NCBI GenBank assembly: GCA_030540715.1
Contig: JAUNVQ010000018.1
Span: 1-42,419, forward strand
DNA: 42,419 nucleotides
Source of the DNA: Actinomycetaceae bacterium
Lineage (GTDB): Bacteria; Actinomycetota; Actinomycetes; Actinomycetales; Actinomycetaceae
Direction: 5' to 3'
Part shown: positions 1-8,655 of the stretch, piece by piece
Layout of the letters: every line of letters starts with the position of its first letter
Position numbering within the stretch: the stretch's first letter is position 1
Notes under the pieces: generated by a model
Databases searched by the model: none
What the model saw: the letters and a program-made list of their open reading frames with translations, nothing else
Told to the model about the DNA's origin: nothing
Translations under genes and position numbers: made by a program

Positions 1-521
1 ATACTCGCCCTGTTCTGGGAATGGAATACTAACAATATTGATCGAGCTATCCCAGCCACTCATATTCTCCACTCTGGGGATGAAGGTATACAACAAGCCA
101 CTTCCATGTCAAAATCAAGGCAAAAACGCCCCGTGAAACACTTCTACCCAACCCACCCACACCGCGACTGAGTGCAGCCACTCCCGTAAATATCAATAGC
201 TCTGAAACCCATCCACCAAAACCCCATAAACCAGGCAAGAAACACAGTTCTTAACTGGCCCCATCACATAAGAGCCCCCCTCATCGGATATAACCACACA
301 GGGCCGGAAGCCGACAAGGCGGCGAAATCACGCAAAAACTTGGACCAAATCCGCCATCAACCTACCTCCAGCCCCGAAAATCCCCTGTGTTTCTTCTCCC
401 CATAAAACAGCTTCGCCGCAGCAACCCAAAAATGCATCACCACAGCAACCCAACCAGCAACGCTCCAGACTCCCACATGTCATCACGCATCCGCCAATCC
501 GCAGTAGCAATACCTGAGATC
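1..521. other. gene-free A/C-rich region
   Basis: I find no convincing gene here. The + strand is rich in A and C and poor in G, for example only 6 G in 181-240. Short open frames on the minus strand have no recognisable domain and no convincing ribosome binding site, and one of them runs through the terminator hairpin at 522-566. The stretch resembles the other A/C-rich islands in this window. Confidence 0.5.
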
Positions 522-566
522 CCGAAATAAAAACAGTCCCGGAGCTTTCATACTCCGGGACTGTTT
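522..566 (-). terminator. Rho-independent terminator of the DUF1540 gene
   Basis: A perfect 14-bp inverted repeat (531-544 with 553-566, core AGTCCCGGAG/CTCCGGGACT) encloses an 8-base loop. Read on the minus strand the stem is followed by a T-rich run (the complement of 522-533). It lies about 70 bases downstream of the minus-strand gene ending at 638. The + side also has a few T, so weak bidirectional activity is possible. Confidence 0.85.
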
Positions 567-637
567 CTCCTGTCTCACTCACATGAGTCTTTTTTCAGTT
601 AGCCGCCACCTACTAGCAGTTAACTGTACAGTTTATA

Positions 638-910
638 TCAGCGAGCCTCGTACATCATGCACTCACCATTAGCTCCTGAGATTCTCACAAAATCAGCTTT
701 ACATTCCAGATTCGAGTTGTGGACGCAATCAGCTTTCTGGCAAGCACCTACTTGCGCTGTCACCTTGTCCAATCCACCAACGGTATCGAGCTGAATGAAT
801 GTTGCGCATCCATCCTGCCCCATTGTCATTGCGAAAGCTGCACAGCCATCTCGATTAAATGCACATTCTTTCACTTCACATCCACGCACTGAAGGCATTG
901 CGATTGCCAT
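638..910 (-). CDS. DUF1540-domain cysteine-rich small protein
   Basis: A predicted soluble protein of about 90 residues with two cysteine-rich segments. Each resembles the DUF1540 pattern: a V-x-x-C-x3-C start, then C-A, then a final cysteine before a hydrophobic/aromatic end. Seen in the sequence are VRGCEVKECAFNRDGC near the N-terminus and VGACQKADCVHNSNLEC near the C-terminus. The cysteine spacing suggests metal binding, but the function of the family is not established. I chose the ATG at 910 because a good ribosome binding site (AAGGAG) lies 9 bases before it and the protein then starts right at the conserved domain. The frame stays open upstream to 991, so a longer form is possible. A strong hairpin terminator follows the gene, so it is probably monocistronic. 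Confidence 0.75.
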   Translation of the reverse strand: MAIAMPSVRGCEVKECAFNRDGCAAFAMTMGQDGCATFIQLDTVGGLDKVTAQVGACQKADCVHNSNLECKADFVRISGANGECMMYEAR

Positions 911-1343
911 TTCCCTCATCTCCTTCGTTACACCCGATTCGATCAGTCTTACCTCAAAAACTTGTGTTTTCTGCGGTCTGTTAGTTTCCAATCTACCGAT
1001 TTACGACACGGTTTCAAGCGCCTTTCAACCCATCGATCACCTGCACGAATAAAGAAAAACTCGGCTTTCGTAATGCCTTGAATAAAGCAATACTTCCCTT
1101 TTCTAATAACAGTTTTTCCCCAAGCATACACGCAGTTCAATGCCATAAAGATAGTCTGCCCTATTTTCAGGTTCCCCTTAGCTCACTCCCACTTGACCAG
1201 CATTTATGATATAGGGCACATATTATTCCAATTCCTATTTGTCTCCATATTTTTCGCGAAAATGTACGAAAAGAAGCATAATAACAATACGTGCACCTCA
1301 CGTATATCCATAACGCCTGTAAGACAGAACGAGGGTATAACTT
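911..1343. other. divergent intergenic region
   Basis: This lies between the DUF1540 gene (-) and the ABC exporter operon (+). No coding sequence is convincing. The part from about 1195 to 1343 is AT-rich and probably carries the exporter promoter, but I cannot assign a clear -35/-10 pair. Confidence 0.4.
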
Positions 1344-3263
1344 ATGCTTATAAAACTAATCTGGAGTTATCTTCGCCATCACAAGTTTCCCCTTGCCCTC
1401 GCTCTTTTCATGCAAATCCTTCAGGCCTGCTCCATGCTTGCTTTCCCTACGCTTAATGCGCTAATTATTGATAAGGGCATTAGCGTTGGCGACACGGGAT
1501 ACATTCTCTCAATTGGCACGATCATGCTTGGCGTTATCACAGTTCATATAGCTTCTACTCTTACTAGCAGCTATCTTATCGCTCGTCTTTCTATGGGGCT
1601 TGGCCGTTTCCTGCGCCTTAAAATGTATTCAAAGGTCCAGCGTTTTTCCACCCACGAGCTTTCCGCATTTGGCTCCGACACCCTAATTACTCGTACCACT
1701 AATGACGTGCAGCAAATCCAAATGGTTGTCATGCTGACGTTCGCCATGGGAATCATTTCACCACTCATGCTTATTGGTTCCCTTGTGATGATGATTGCCA
1801 CTGATGTAGTGCTGTCACTTGTCCTTACCGCGGCATTACCACTTCTTCTTGGTTTCATCATTTTTGTTTTCATGCGCCTTGCGAAGCTTTTCAGACTTCA
1901 ACAAAAAAGAGTTGACAATGTCAACCGTGTAGTTCGTGAACATCTCTCTGGGGCACGCATCATCAGGGCCTTCGTCCAACATGAACGGGCTCACCGTGAC
2001 TTCACTGTAGCCAATGATGACGTCCTTGAGGTCATGTTGAAAATCACGAAGACCTTCGCTTTTGTTTTTCCTATCGCCCAACTAATCATCTCTTTCTCAT
2101 CGGTTGCGGCCGTATGGTTTGGAGCCCTCCGCATTGAATCTGGCAACATTCTTGTAGGGCAGATGACCGCTTTTTTGCTGTACCTCAACTTCGTTTTATT
2201 TTCTTTTCTTATGGCATCTTCAGTGATTTGGATGGTTCCGCGTGCACACATTGCTGCCCAACGTATTATCGCAGTCCTTGATACCGACCCCTTGCTGTGG
2301 CGACGGACCAACACAAACACACCTCTACCACCTAGTCCTTTAACCTTTGGCTTCACAAATGTGAGTTACACCTACCCTCAGGCACAGTTACCTTGTTTAA
2401 AAGATGTCACACTCACGTTTCACCCAGGAACCACTACGGCGATTATCGGCTCGACTGGCTCAGGTAAAACTACCCTCATGAGGCTATTTGCACGTTTAAT
2501 AGAGCCATCTTCAGGAACATATTGGCTATCTGCTTCTACACTTTCACGCCAAAGCGCGGCATCGCCCTCCCAAATCCCTGCCCTACACCCTCAACTCCAT
2601 TCAACCGACGTTTCTGTGTCGCAGCTGCGTAAACGCATTGCTATGGTTCCTCAAAGCGCCTATGTTTTCCGCGGAACCATTGCGTCGAATGTTTCGTGCC
2701 TACCTACAGAATTTTTCGGCCGGCCTTTAGATCATTTACATGAAGAGGACGCCGCAAGCGGCCACTCGTTCCACCCCGATTACACCACTGGTACTCACTC
2801 CACAGGCTCTCCGTCTTCAGTCTGTGAGCAAGAAGAAGTCCGCCAACGTGTTCGCGAGGCCCTCAAAGCCGCAGCTGCCTGGGATTTTGTTGCAGCACTT
2901 GACGACGGAATGGATACGATCGTTGAAGCAGGTGGCGTCAACTTCTCGGGAGGGCAACGCCAACGTCTTGCTATTGCGCGCGCACTTTACCGCCAGGCCG
3001 ACCTCTACATTTTTGATGATGCACTGTCCGCACTGGATTACACTACTGACGCAACTGTGCGGCACCATATCGCTGCGCGCTGCAAAAATGCTGCTGTCAT
3101 TATGGTTGCTCAACGCGTTGCGACCATCCGCCACGCTGATTCGATCGTTGTGATGGATGATGGCCGCATTGTCGCTCAGGGAACTCACGCTGAACTACTG
3201 CGAACGTGTCCCATCTATCAAGAGATTGCTGCTTCGCAGCTCTCGGATAGCGAGGTAGCCTAA
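1344..3263 (+). CDS. ABC exporter half-transporter with a degenerate ATP site
   Basis: A 639-residue half-transporter: an N-terminal six-helix membrane domain (about residues 1-310) and a C-terminal nucleotide-binding domain. The Walker A motif GSTGSGKT is at 369-376, the Q-loop MVPQ at 434-437, the signature FSGGQ at 534-538 and Walker B YIFDD at 555-559. The catalytic glutamate after Walker B is replaced by Asp, as in one subunit of known heterodimeric type IV exporters such as TM287/288. The next gene supplies the normal DE. Two low-complexity insertions enlarge the domain: about 25 residues after Walker A (about 395-420), and residues 451-497 between Q-loop and signature. The ATG follows GAGG by 9 bases. 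The stop overlaps the next ATG (TAATG), implying co-translation. The substrate cannot be told; drug or lipid export is typical of the family. Confidence 0.9.
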   Translation: MLIKLIWSYLRHHKFPLALALFMQILQACSMLAFPTLNALIIDKGISVGDTGYILSIGTIMLGVITVHIASTLTSSYLIARLSMGLGRFLRLKMYSKVQRFSTHELSAFGSDTLITRTTNDVQQIQMVVMLTFAMGIISPLMLIGSLVMMIATDVVLSLVLTAALPLLLGFIIFVFMRLAKLFRLQQKRVDNVNRVVREHLSGARIIRAFVQHERAHRDFTVANDDVLEVMLKITKTFAFVFPIAQLIISFSSVAAVWFGALRIESGNILVGQMTAFLLYLNFVLFSFLMASSVIWMVPRAHIAAQRIIAVLDTDPLLWRRTNTNTPLPPSPLTFGFTNVSYTYPQAQLPCLKDVTLTFHPGTTTAIIGSTGSGKTTLMRLFARLIEPSSGTYWLSASTLSRQSAASPSQIPALHPQLHSTDVSVSQLRKRIAMVPQSAYVFRGTIASNVSCLPTEFFGRPLDHLHEEDAASGHSFHPDYTTGTHSTGSPSSVCEQEEVRQRVREALKAAAAWDFVAALDDGMDTIVEAGGVNFSGGQRQRLAIARALYRQADLYIFDDALSALDYTTDATVRHHIAARCKNAAVIMVAQRVATIRHADSIVVMDDGRIVAQGTHAELLRTCPIYQEIAASQLSDSEVA

Positions 3264-5608
3264 TGCGCCGCGATAAACCCGCTGACTCTGCAATCAACTA
3301 TCGTTCTACCTTAGGTTTTATCGCTACTGAGCTTCGTAGTCATCGTCCAGCTTTAGCTGTCACCGTGATCTTCACGGTGTTAATGACAATCCTCACTTCG
3401 ATTCTGCCGCTAATACTGGGCTGGGCAACCAACATCATTTTCGAAGGTATCTTAGGGCAACAACTTGGTGCTGGGCGCAGTAAAGCCGAAGCACTGCGCG
3501 CATTGAAAGCCGAAGGCCACGATTATATTGCCAATATGACAGATCAGCTCAACGTGGTGCCTGGGCGCGGCATCGATTTCACCTACCTAGGTAAGGTATG
3601 TTTACTTGCTTTGGTCATGTATATACTGTCGGCGTTATCTATGTGGATTGCATCATTGTCGTTACGCCTTGTTGTACAGTATCTGGGTCATTCGATGCGA
3701 CGCAGAATTGACCAAAAAATTGACCGCCTGCCACTGTCCTATATTGACCGCAATGCACGTGGAGATGTTCTGTCACGTATCACCAATGATGTCAACAATA
3801 TGGTGACGAGTTTACAGCGTTCCGTCTCACAGATTTTAACATCAATATTCCAGGTGGTCGGTATTATCACAATGATGCTAATCGTATCTGTGAAACTGAC
3901 GCTCATGGCCGTTGCAGTGATACCATGTGGAGCAGTACTGGCCAGCATTTTTGTCAAGCGCGCCCGCCCGCTATACCGACAGCAATGGAAGTCTACAGGC
4001 CAGGTGTCCTCGGTGGTGGAAGATTCCTATTCGGGGCACGATGTCATGGCGTTATATGGTCTGGAAGATCATATGCTGGATGACTTTAAAAGGAAGAATA
4101 ATGCACTATTTTCGGCTGGCTATAAGGCACAGTTCCTCTCGAGTCTGGCACGCCCAATAATGATCGTTACCAATAATCTTTCTTTTATTATTATCGCTGT
4201 TGCCGGAGCATTTATGGTATTACATGGTAGGCTGAGCTTTGGATTTGTCCAGGCATTTATTACCTACGCACGCGACTTAAATAACCCGCTGGAAAGCCTG
4301 GCATCGCTAGTTGGCGAAATTCAGTCTGGTCTGACCAGCGCACAGCGCGTACATGATTTCCTTGATGCCACCGAGATGGCCCCCGATTCACCGCACACCC
4401 TTTCCGATCATGGCGTTGAAAAAGTCCGCGGAGACGTTTCTTTTCATGACGTCGTTTTCAGTTACGAGGGCGGACTCCCTGTGATCAATGGCCTATCTAT
4501 GAGTGTTCAAGCTGGTCAAACCGTTGCGATTGTTGGTGAAACTGGTTCAGGTAAAACGACGCTGGTAAATTTGTTGATGAGATTTTACGAAGTCTCGTCT
4601 GGGACTATCACGGTTGATGGAGTAGATACCGCAACTGTTAGCAAGGATGCTTTGCGATCACACTTCGGCATGGTTTTGCAAGATACGTGGCTTTTTAAAG
4701 GTACGGTTGCAGACAACATTGCTTTTGGAGCCCGTGACTACTCTATGCGCCGCTCCGAATTCTGGACCGATACGGGGCCCATGGAAGTTAGCCAGAGTAG
4801 TTACCTATCCAGCCAAATCGACCCCTCAGACCGTGCTAACTGGACCAACGAAACTCACCAGTCTACTAACCAAATGCACCAGATGAAACTGACCACCACT
4901 GAGCCCAGAGAGCACACCAATTCTTGCCCAACCAGCAATCTTTCACGACGCGCCAAACACATCGATCACACCCAACACCACACGAGCCAAACCAGCCACG
5001 CCCATTGTCCCACCGATTACACATACCAACCACAGCAACGGGGCTCCACGTATTCCCAAACTCACAATGATGCCGCTATTAACACCGAAGACAACTCCCG
5101 TCGGCTTCAGGCCCCGCAAAAACAATTGCCAACTCCATCGCCCTCCATAAATTGTGAAATTGGCGGAGCCAACCAAGACACTGTGCGTAAACGCGTGATT
5201 GAGGCGGCGAAAGCTGTGGGGATTGATAGTCTCATACGACACCTTCCGCAAGGCTACGACACCATGATCGATGCTGATGGCGCGGGTGTTTCCGCAGGTG
5301 AAAAGCAGCTGATAACGATTGCTCGCGCTTTTTTGGCTGACCCAGATGTTCTTATTTTGGACGAGGCAACATCCTCGGTTGATACACGAACTGAAATGAC
5401 GGTGCAGCAGGCAATGAAGCGGCTGCGAACTGGACGTACAAGTTTTGTTATCGCACACCGCCTGTCAACGATTCGTGATGCCGATGCCATCATGGTGATG
5501 GATAGTGGGAGTATCGTTGAACAGGGAACTCATCAGGAGCTGCTAGATGCGGGCGGTGCTTACGCAACACTTTATGAAGCGCAATTTCTGCATGGAAAGC
5601 AGCTGTAG
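3263..5608 (+). CDS. ABC exporter half-transporter with a large NBD insertion
   Basis: A 781-residue partner of the preceding gene, with a membrane domain (about residues 1-340) and an ATPase domain. Walker A GETGSGKT is at 425-432, Q-loop MVLQ at 470-473, a non-canonical signature VSAGEKQ near 667, and Walker B VLILDEATSSVD carries the catalytic Glu. Combined with the Asp-for-Glu change in its partner, this fits a heterodimer with one consensus and one degenerate ATP site. The oddity is residues 490-638, a Ser/Thr/Asn/Gln/His-rich segment of about 150 residues where family members usually have around ten. It separates DNIAFG from the helix beginning DTVRKRV. The underlying DNA has only 43 G in 300 bases (4861-5160), like the intergenic islands. 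The frame is intact and the motifs after the insertion are conserved, so the protein is probably functional. Confidence 0.9.
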   Translation: MRRDKPADSAINYRSTLGFIATELRSHRPALAVTVIFTVLMTILTSILPLILGWATNIIFEGILGQQLGAGRSKAEALRALKAEGHDYIANMTDQLNVVPGRGIDFTYLGKVCLLALVMYILSALSMWIASLSLRLVVQYLGHSMRRRIDQKIDRLPLSYIDRNARGDVLSRITNDVNNMVTSLQRSVSQILTSIFQVVGIITMMLIVSVKLTLMAVAVIPCGAVLASIFVKRARPLYRQQWKSTGQVSSVVEDSYSGHDVMALYGLEDHMLDDFKRKNNALFSAGYKAQFLSSLARPIMIVTNNLSFIIIAVAGAFMVLHGRLSFGFVQAFITYARDLNNPLESLASLVGEIQSGLTSAQRVHDFLDATEMAPDSPHTLSDHGVEKVRGDVSFHDVVFSYEGGLPVINGLSMSVQAGQTVAIVGETGSGKTTLVNLLMRFYEVSSGTITVDGVDTATVSKDALRSHFGMVLQDTWLFKGTVADNIAFGARDYSMRRSEFWTDTGPMEVSQSSYLSSQIDPSDRANWTNETHQSTNQMHQMKLTTTEPREHTNSCPTSNLSRRAKHIDHTQHHTSQTSHAHCPTDYTYQPQQRGSTYSQTHNDAAINTEDNSRRLQAPQKQLPTPSPSINCEIGGANQDTVRKRVIEAAKAVGIDSLIRHLPQGYDTMIDADGAGVSAGEKQLITIARAFLADPDVLILDEATSSVDTRTEMTVQQAMKRLRTGRTSFVIAHRLSTIRDADAIMVMDSGSIVEQGTHQELLDAGGAYATLYEAQFLHGKQL

Positions 5609-6106
5609 GCGTGTGAGGGGGCACGCTGCCCACTACCCGCCTGTAGCCACAACTTACGCTTGGCGCATGACAGGAGCATCGGCTAAGGACATCCACATAG
5701 CATTCATGACAATCCGTACCAGCAGATATACATCAGCAGTCACCTCCACCGTGCACGGCCTTATCAATTTCGCCCACCTCCACCTCCTGACTGTCCGCCC
5801 CTTAATACGGACCAAAATCCCCACGGAGCCAAAAGCTCACCTCCAGGAAACAAACTCACTCCCCACGGAGCCAAAAGTAAACAACACCATCAAAACCAAC
5901 CGCAAATACCTCCAAAACCAGCCACACAACACCTCCACCCCCACACAGATACAAACCGCAACCAAGCACAAGACCCCCCTACGCACATACACACGGTCCA
6001 AGATATTCTGAGCATTCAAGTCTTGTCGCCACGCACATATCATCACAAGGCTTCACCACGAAGTCGATACAATAAAGAAGCCCTCAGCCATTAAGGAAAA
6101 CACAAC
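5609..6106. other. A/C-rich intergenic region after the ABC operon
   Basis: About 500 bases without a supported gene. From about 5740 the + strand is strongly A/C-rich and G-poor (2 G and 4 T in 5881-5940). It contains an 18-base direct repeat, listed separately. No intrinsic terminator hairpin is visible after the ABC operon. The C-rich, G-poor, weakly structured RNA would suit Rho loading (inference). A TACAAT at 6068-6073 may be the -10 element for the gtrA-family gene. Confidence 0.45.
5818..5877 (+). repeat. 18-base direct repeat, two copies 42 bases apart
   Basis: TCCCCACGGAGCCAAAAG occurs at 5818-5835 and again, identical, at 5860-5877. It is inside the A/C-rich intergenic stretch. 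I did not notice a third copy in the window. Confidence 0.8.
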
Positions 6107-6487
6107 GTGAACAAACAGCTCCGATCGATCTTTTTCTACCTATTCTTTGGCGGCACAGCATTCCTTCTTGACTTCGCCTTGCTTTGGTTTTTTGTGTCAA
6201 TCGTTGACATGCCTGTTTGGCTCGGTGCTGCACTTGCGTTTACAGCAGGTGCCCTGTATTCGTTTCTTGGCCAAAAAATACTTACCTTTGAGTCAAGCTC
6301 TGCCCCAGGTAGGGAACTAATTCGCTATATCATTTTACTGTGTGGCAACCTCATTTTCACAGTGCTTGTGGTCGCATTCTTCGATTCCGCTTTCAACCAA
6401 TATCCTGTGGGAAAAATTGTAACTACCGCACTAACAACAGTATGGAATTATCCATTAATGCGCTGGTGGGTCTACAGTCATAACTAA
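6107..6487 (+). CDS. GtrA family membrane protein
   Basis: A 126-residue protein with four hydrophobic segments and the GtrA-like layout: FFGGTAFLLDFALLWFF at the N-terminus and WNYPLMRWWVYS at the C-terminus. GtrA family proteins are small membrane proteins associated with transfer of lipid-linked sugars across the membrane or with cell-wall polysaccharide assembly; the exact substrate here is unknown. The GTG start has AAGGA 9 bases upstream. No glycosyltransferase is adjacent, so the gene looks monocistronic. It ends against a terminator shared with the convergent aldo/keto reductase gene. Confidence 0.8.
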   Translation: MNKQLRSIFFYLFFGGTAFLLDFALLWFFVSIVDMPVWLGAALAFTAGALYSFLGQKILTFESSSAPGRELIRYIILLCGNLIFTVLVVAFFDSAFNQYPVGKIVTTALTTVWNYPLMRWWVYSHN

Positions 6488-6531
6488 ATGTTATGGGGCT
6501 TTAGGGGGGGGGACAGTTTACCGCAATTTTC

Positions 6532-6575
6532 AGAGGGCGCTGCTACACATCAAGCAGTAGCAACGCCCTCTTTAA
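6532..6575. terminator. bidirectional terminator between the gtrA-like and AKR genes
   Basis: A long hairpin with outer stem AGAGGGCG/CGCCCTCT (6532-6539 with 6564-6571), one mismatch, then inner stem TGCTAC/GTAGCA. It is followed by TTTAATT on the + side and by a short T-run on the minus side (complement of the AATTTT stretch at 6525-6530). It sits exactly between two convergent genes. Confidence 0.85.
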
Positions 6576-6596
6576 TTAAAAAACTTGGTGACCAGT

Positions 6597-7472
6597 TTAG
6601 AAATCTGGGACCCAGTCCATCGTGTCGGGGTGGGAGCCTCGCCGGCCAGGTTCACCCAGGTCCATTTTGTCTATCGTGGCGATAGCTTCTTCGGTTAAGG
6701 TCCAGTCAAAAAGCGCCATATTTTCCGCGATCCGTTCACGTGTTGATGCCTTCGGGAAGATGACATCTCCCCGCTCAATCGCCCACCGTAACACAATTTG
6801 AGCTGGCGTTTTGTTATAGCGCTCACTAAGGGTAAGCAATTCGGGCGCATCCAAATATGCTCCACGCCCCAGCGGTGACCATGCCTGAGTAACAATACCT
6901 TGGGCCTGATGGAAAGCCCGCAATTCATTATTGGCAAATTGCGGGTGTGCCTCGATCTGGTTGACGGCAGGCACACGACCAGTTTCTTGGATAATCTTTT
7001 GCAGATGGTCAATCTGGAAATTCGAGACACCGACAGCTTTTGCAAGCCCTTCCTTTTCAAAGTCGAGCATAGTCTTCCAGGTGCTGACATAATCGCCGTC
7101 ATACAAAGTGGGCAACGGCCAGTGAATCAAGAAGAGATCAACGTAATCAACGCCCAAATCAACAAGCGATTGCTCGATGGAACGCCGAGCATCATCTTGT
7201 AAATGATTACTATTATTTAGTTTTGTTGTAAGGAAAATCTGCGAGCGTTCAATACCTGAGCGACGAATACCTTGACCAACCTCTTTCTCATTGCGATACA
7301 TTTGAGCAGTATCAATATGACGAATACCTAAATCAAGAGCCGTTTCAACGTATTGTTGAGCGTCTTTAGGTTCAACTTTAAAGGTGCCGTAACCAAAAAT
7401 AGGCATGGTGGCACCTGTATTCATGGTCACGTTTGGTATTGTGGGTGTAGCATCTTCGCGGTGTGTGGACAT
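6597..7472 (-). CDS. aldo/keto reductase
   Basis: A 291-residue soluble NADPH-dependent carbonyl reductase of the aldo/keto reductase superfamily, of the 2,5-diketo-D-gluconate reductase-like type. The catalytic tetrad is visible: Asp54 and Tyr59 in HIDTAQMY, Lys84 in TTKL and His117 in LIHWP. The VGVSNF motif and the C-terminal cofactor-binding region (FPKAS...R) are present and the length is normal. The ATG at 7472 has AAAGGA 8 bases upstream. It is probably a single-gene unit ending in the shared terminator. The physiological substrate cannot be deduced; detoxification of reactive aldehydes is common in the family. Confidence 0.93.
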   Translation of the reverse strand: MSTHREDATPTIPNVTMNTGATMPIFGYGTFKVEPKDAQQYVETALDLGIRHIDTAQMYRNEKEVGQGIRRSGIERSQIFLTTKLNNSNHLQDDARRSIEQSLVDLGVDYVDLFLIHWPLPTLYDGDYVSTWKTMLDFEKEGLAKAVGVSNFQIDHLQKIIQETGRVPAVNQIEAHPQFANNELRAFHQAQGIVTQAWSPLGRGAYLDAPELLTLSERYNKTPAQIVLRWAIERGDVIFPKASTRERIAENMALFDWTLTEEAIATIDKMDLGEPGRRGSHPDTMDWVPDF

Positions 7473-8117
7473 AGCAACATTCCTTTCAATATCAGTTCAA
7501 ACGGGCAGCGCGCTCAAGGCGAGCCGACAGCCAATATCAATTTGTCAACTAGGATCTCGAACAATTGAATACTGCCGGCCAGTGGCCAATACGCTATGCT
7601 AGCTGGCGGCTACTGGCAACTATCAACCAGCGATAGCCTTTGTTCAACCTGAGCCAGCTATAATCAACAACGAAGACTTTCCGGCACTAAATAGCCAACA
7701 AGTCGCGCTCGTCAACAAGCATAGTCACCGCCCCTTTGGTGAGTCATTCTTCATTAGGGGAATGCAACAGGCGCACTCCTCTATGAAAACTCCCTATACA
7801 TATCTTACCTGCTTCTCAGCCGATACATGCATACTACCAACTTCCTAACTACAGCCTTATCTCGTACTTGACACAGCATCTATTAATTACTCCCCTTTAG
7901 ACAAGCTCTACAATCAGGACTGGCATCATCTCCAAGCACCACCACACTCCCAATACAAAAAGCAGCCTAGCTGTACCAACGCCCTCTTGACATTCTTCGT
8001 CTTACCTACAAATATGCCCGCAACACACGGTCACGGGCATATCTTTGCAAGTTAAATTATCGAAGGTAACATAACATCTAAGAGAGTCAGCGTTGCGCTA
8101 AATGTCCTTCGCTCAGC
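7473..8117. other. long intergenic region between hsp20 and the AKR gene
   Basis: About 645 bases without a supported gene. The right part holds the probable hsp20 terminator (8012-8042). The rest has scattered short open frames with no recognisable domain or ribosome binding site. Confidence 0.4.
8012..8042 (-). terminator. possible terminator hairpin downstream of hsp20
   Basis: A 9-bp stem (ATATGCCCG at 8012-8020, CGGGCATAT at 8034-8042) with a 13-base loop, about 75 bases past the hsp20 stop. The T-run on the minus side is short, so termination strength is doubtful. Confidence 0.5.
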
Positions 8118-8534
8118 TTACCCCTCAATGGTTGGCGAGGCTTTCTTAACGTGAATCTTGCGCGGTTTCGCCTCTTCAGCCACGGGAATAGTCAACGTTA
8201 AAACCCCGTCGCTATAATCAGCCTCAATACGATCCAGAGCCACGCCATAACCGATTGTTAGCTGACGAGCGAAAGTACCCGATGGGCGTTCATGTGTGAG
8301 CCATTCAATTTCGTCACCTTCAGGAGCTTTGCGTTCAGCTCGAATTGTCATTGTGCGATCTTCAACATCAATATCAACTGTTTCGGGATCTACTCCTGGC
8401 AAATCAATAACGGCCATGAAGTTGTCTCCCCGACGAAAAAGATCCAAGGGCATAGCTGGGCCAGCAGGGACTTGCCGCATTGTCGAGTTAAAGAAAGCAT
8501 CCATATCGCGGAAGGGGTCAAATCGTCTGTTCAT
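8118..8534 (-). CDS. Hsp20/alpha-crystallin small heat-shock protein
   Basis: A 138-residue cytosolic chaperone that holds unfolding proteins as large oligomers. Visible features are the N-terminal amphipathic MNRRFDPFRDMDAFF, an alpha-crystallin domain (about residues 40-130) with the conserved DLPGVD and the strand GVLTLTIP, and a C-terminal I-x-V motif (IHV). Two consecutive ATGs exist; the second (8534) is 6 bases after a perfect AAGGAG, the first only 3, so I chose the second. Upstream lie a CIRCE operator (8610-8636) and a HAIR-like palindrome (8656-8684). HrcA and probably HspR would repress the gene until heat or protein damage. Confidence 0.95.
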   Translation of the reverse strand: MNRRFDPFRDMDAFFNSTMRQVPAGPAMPLDLFRRGDNFMAVIDLPGVDPETVDIDVEDRTMTIRAERKAPEGDEIEWLTHERPSGTFARQLTIGYGVALDRIEADYSDGVLTLTIPVAEEAKPRKIHVKKASPTIEG

Positions 8535-8609
8535 CATATTCTCCTTACAGTCCTTTCCGATGAGCCTGATGTCATCGGCACCGACGGTTTTTGTCGATCT
8601 ACTTATAGA

Positions 8610-8636
8610 TTGGCACTCTTCAATCTAGAGTGCCAA
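8610..8636 (-). promoter_or_regulatory. CIRCE element (HrcA operator) of hsp20
   Basis: TTGGCACTC-N9-GAGTGCCAA is a perfect 9-bp inverted repeat with the 9-base spacer of the CIRCE consensus (TTAGCACTC-N9-GAGTGCTAA), differing by one symmetrical base per arm. It lies 76 bases upstream of the hsp20 start. HrcA binding is established for this element class; here it is inferred from the match. Confidence 0.92.
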
Positions 8637-8655
8637 GTGATTTCACCGAGGGCGC

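Noticed and set aside
328-582. Minus-strand open frame of 84 codons
   Set aside because: It runs through the terminator hairpin at 522-566, has Cys/Gly-biased composition and no ribosome binding site.
4943-5458. Long open frame on the minus strand inside the second ABC gene
   Set aside because: It is antisense to intact ATPase motifs; the openness follows from the G-poor insertion.
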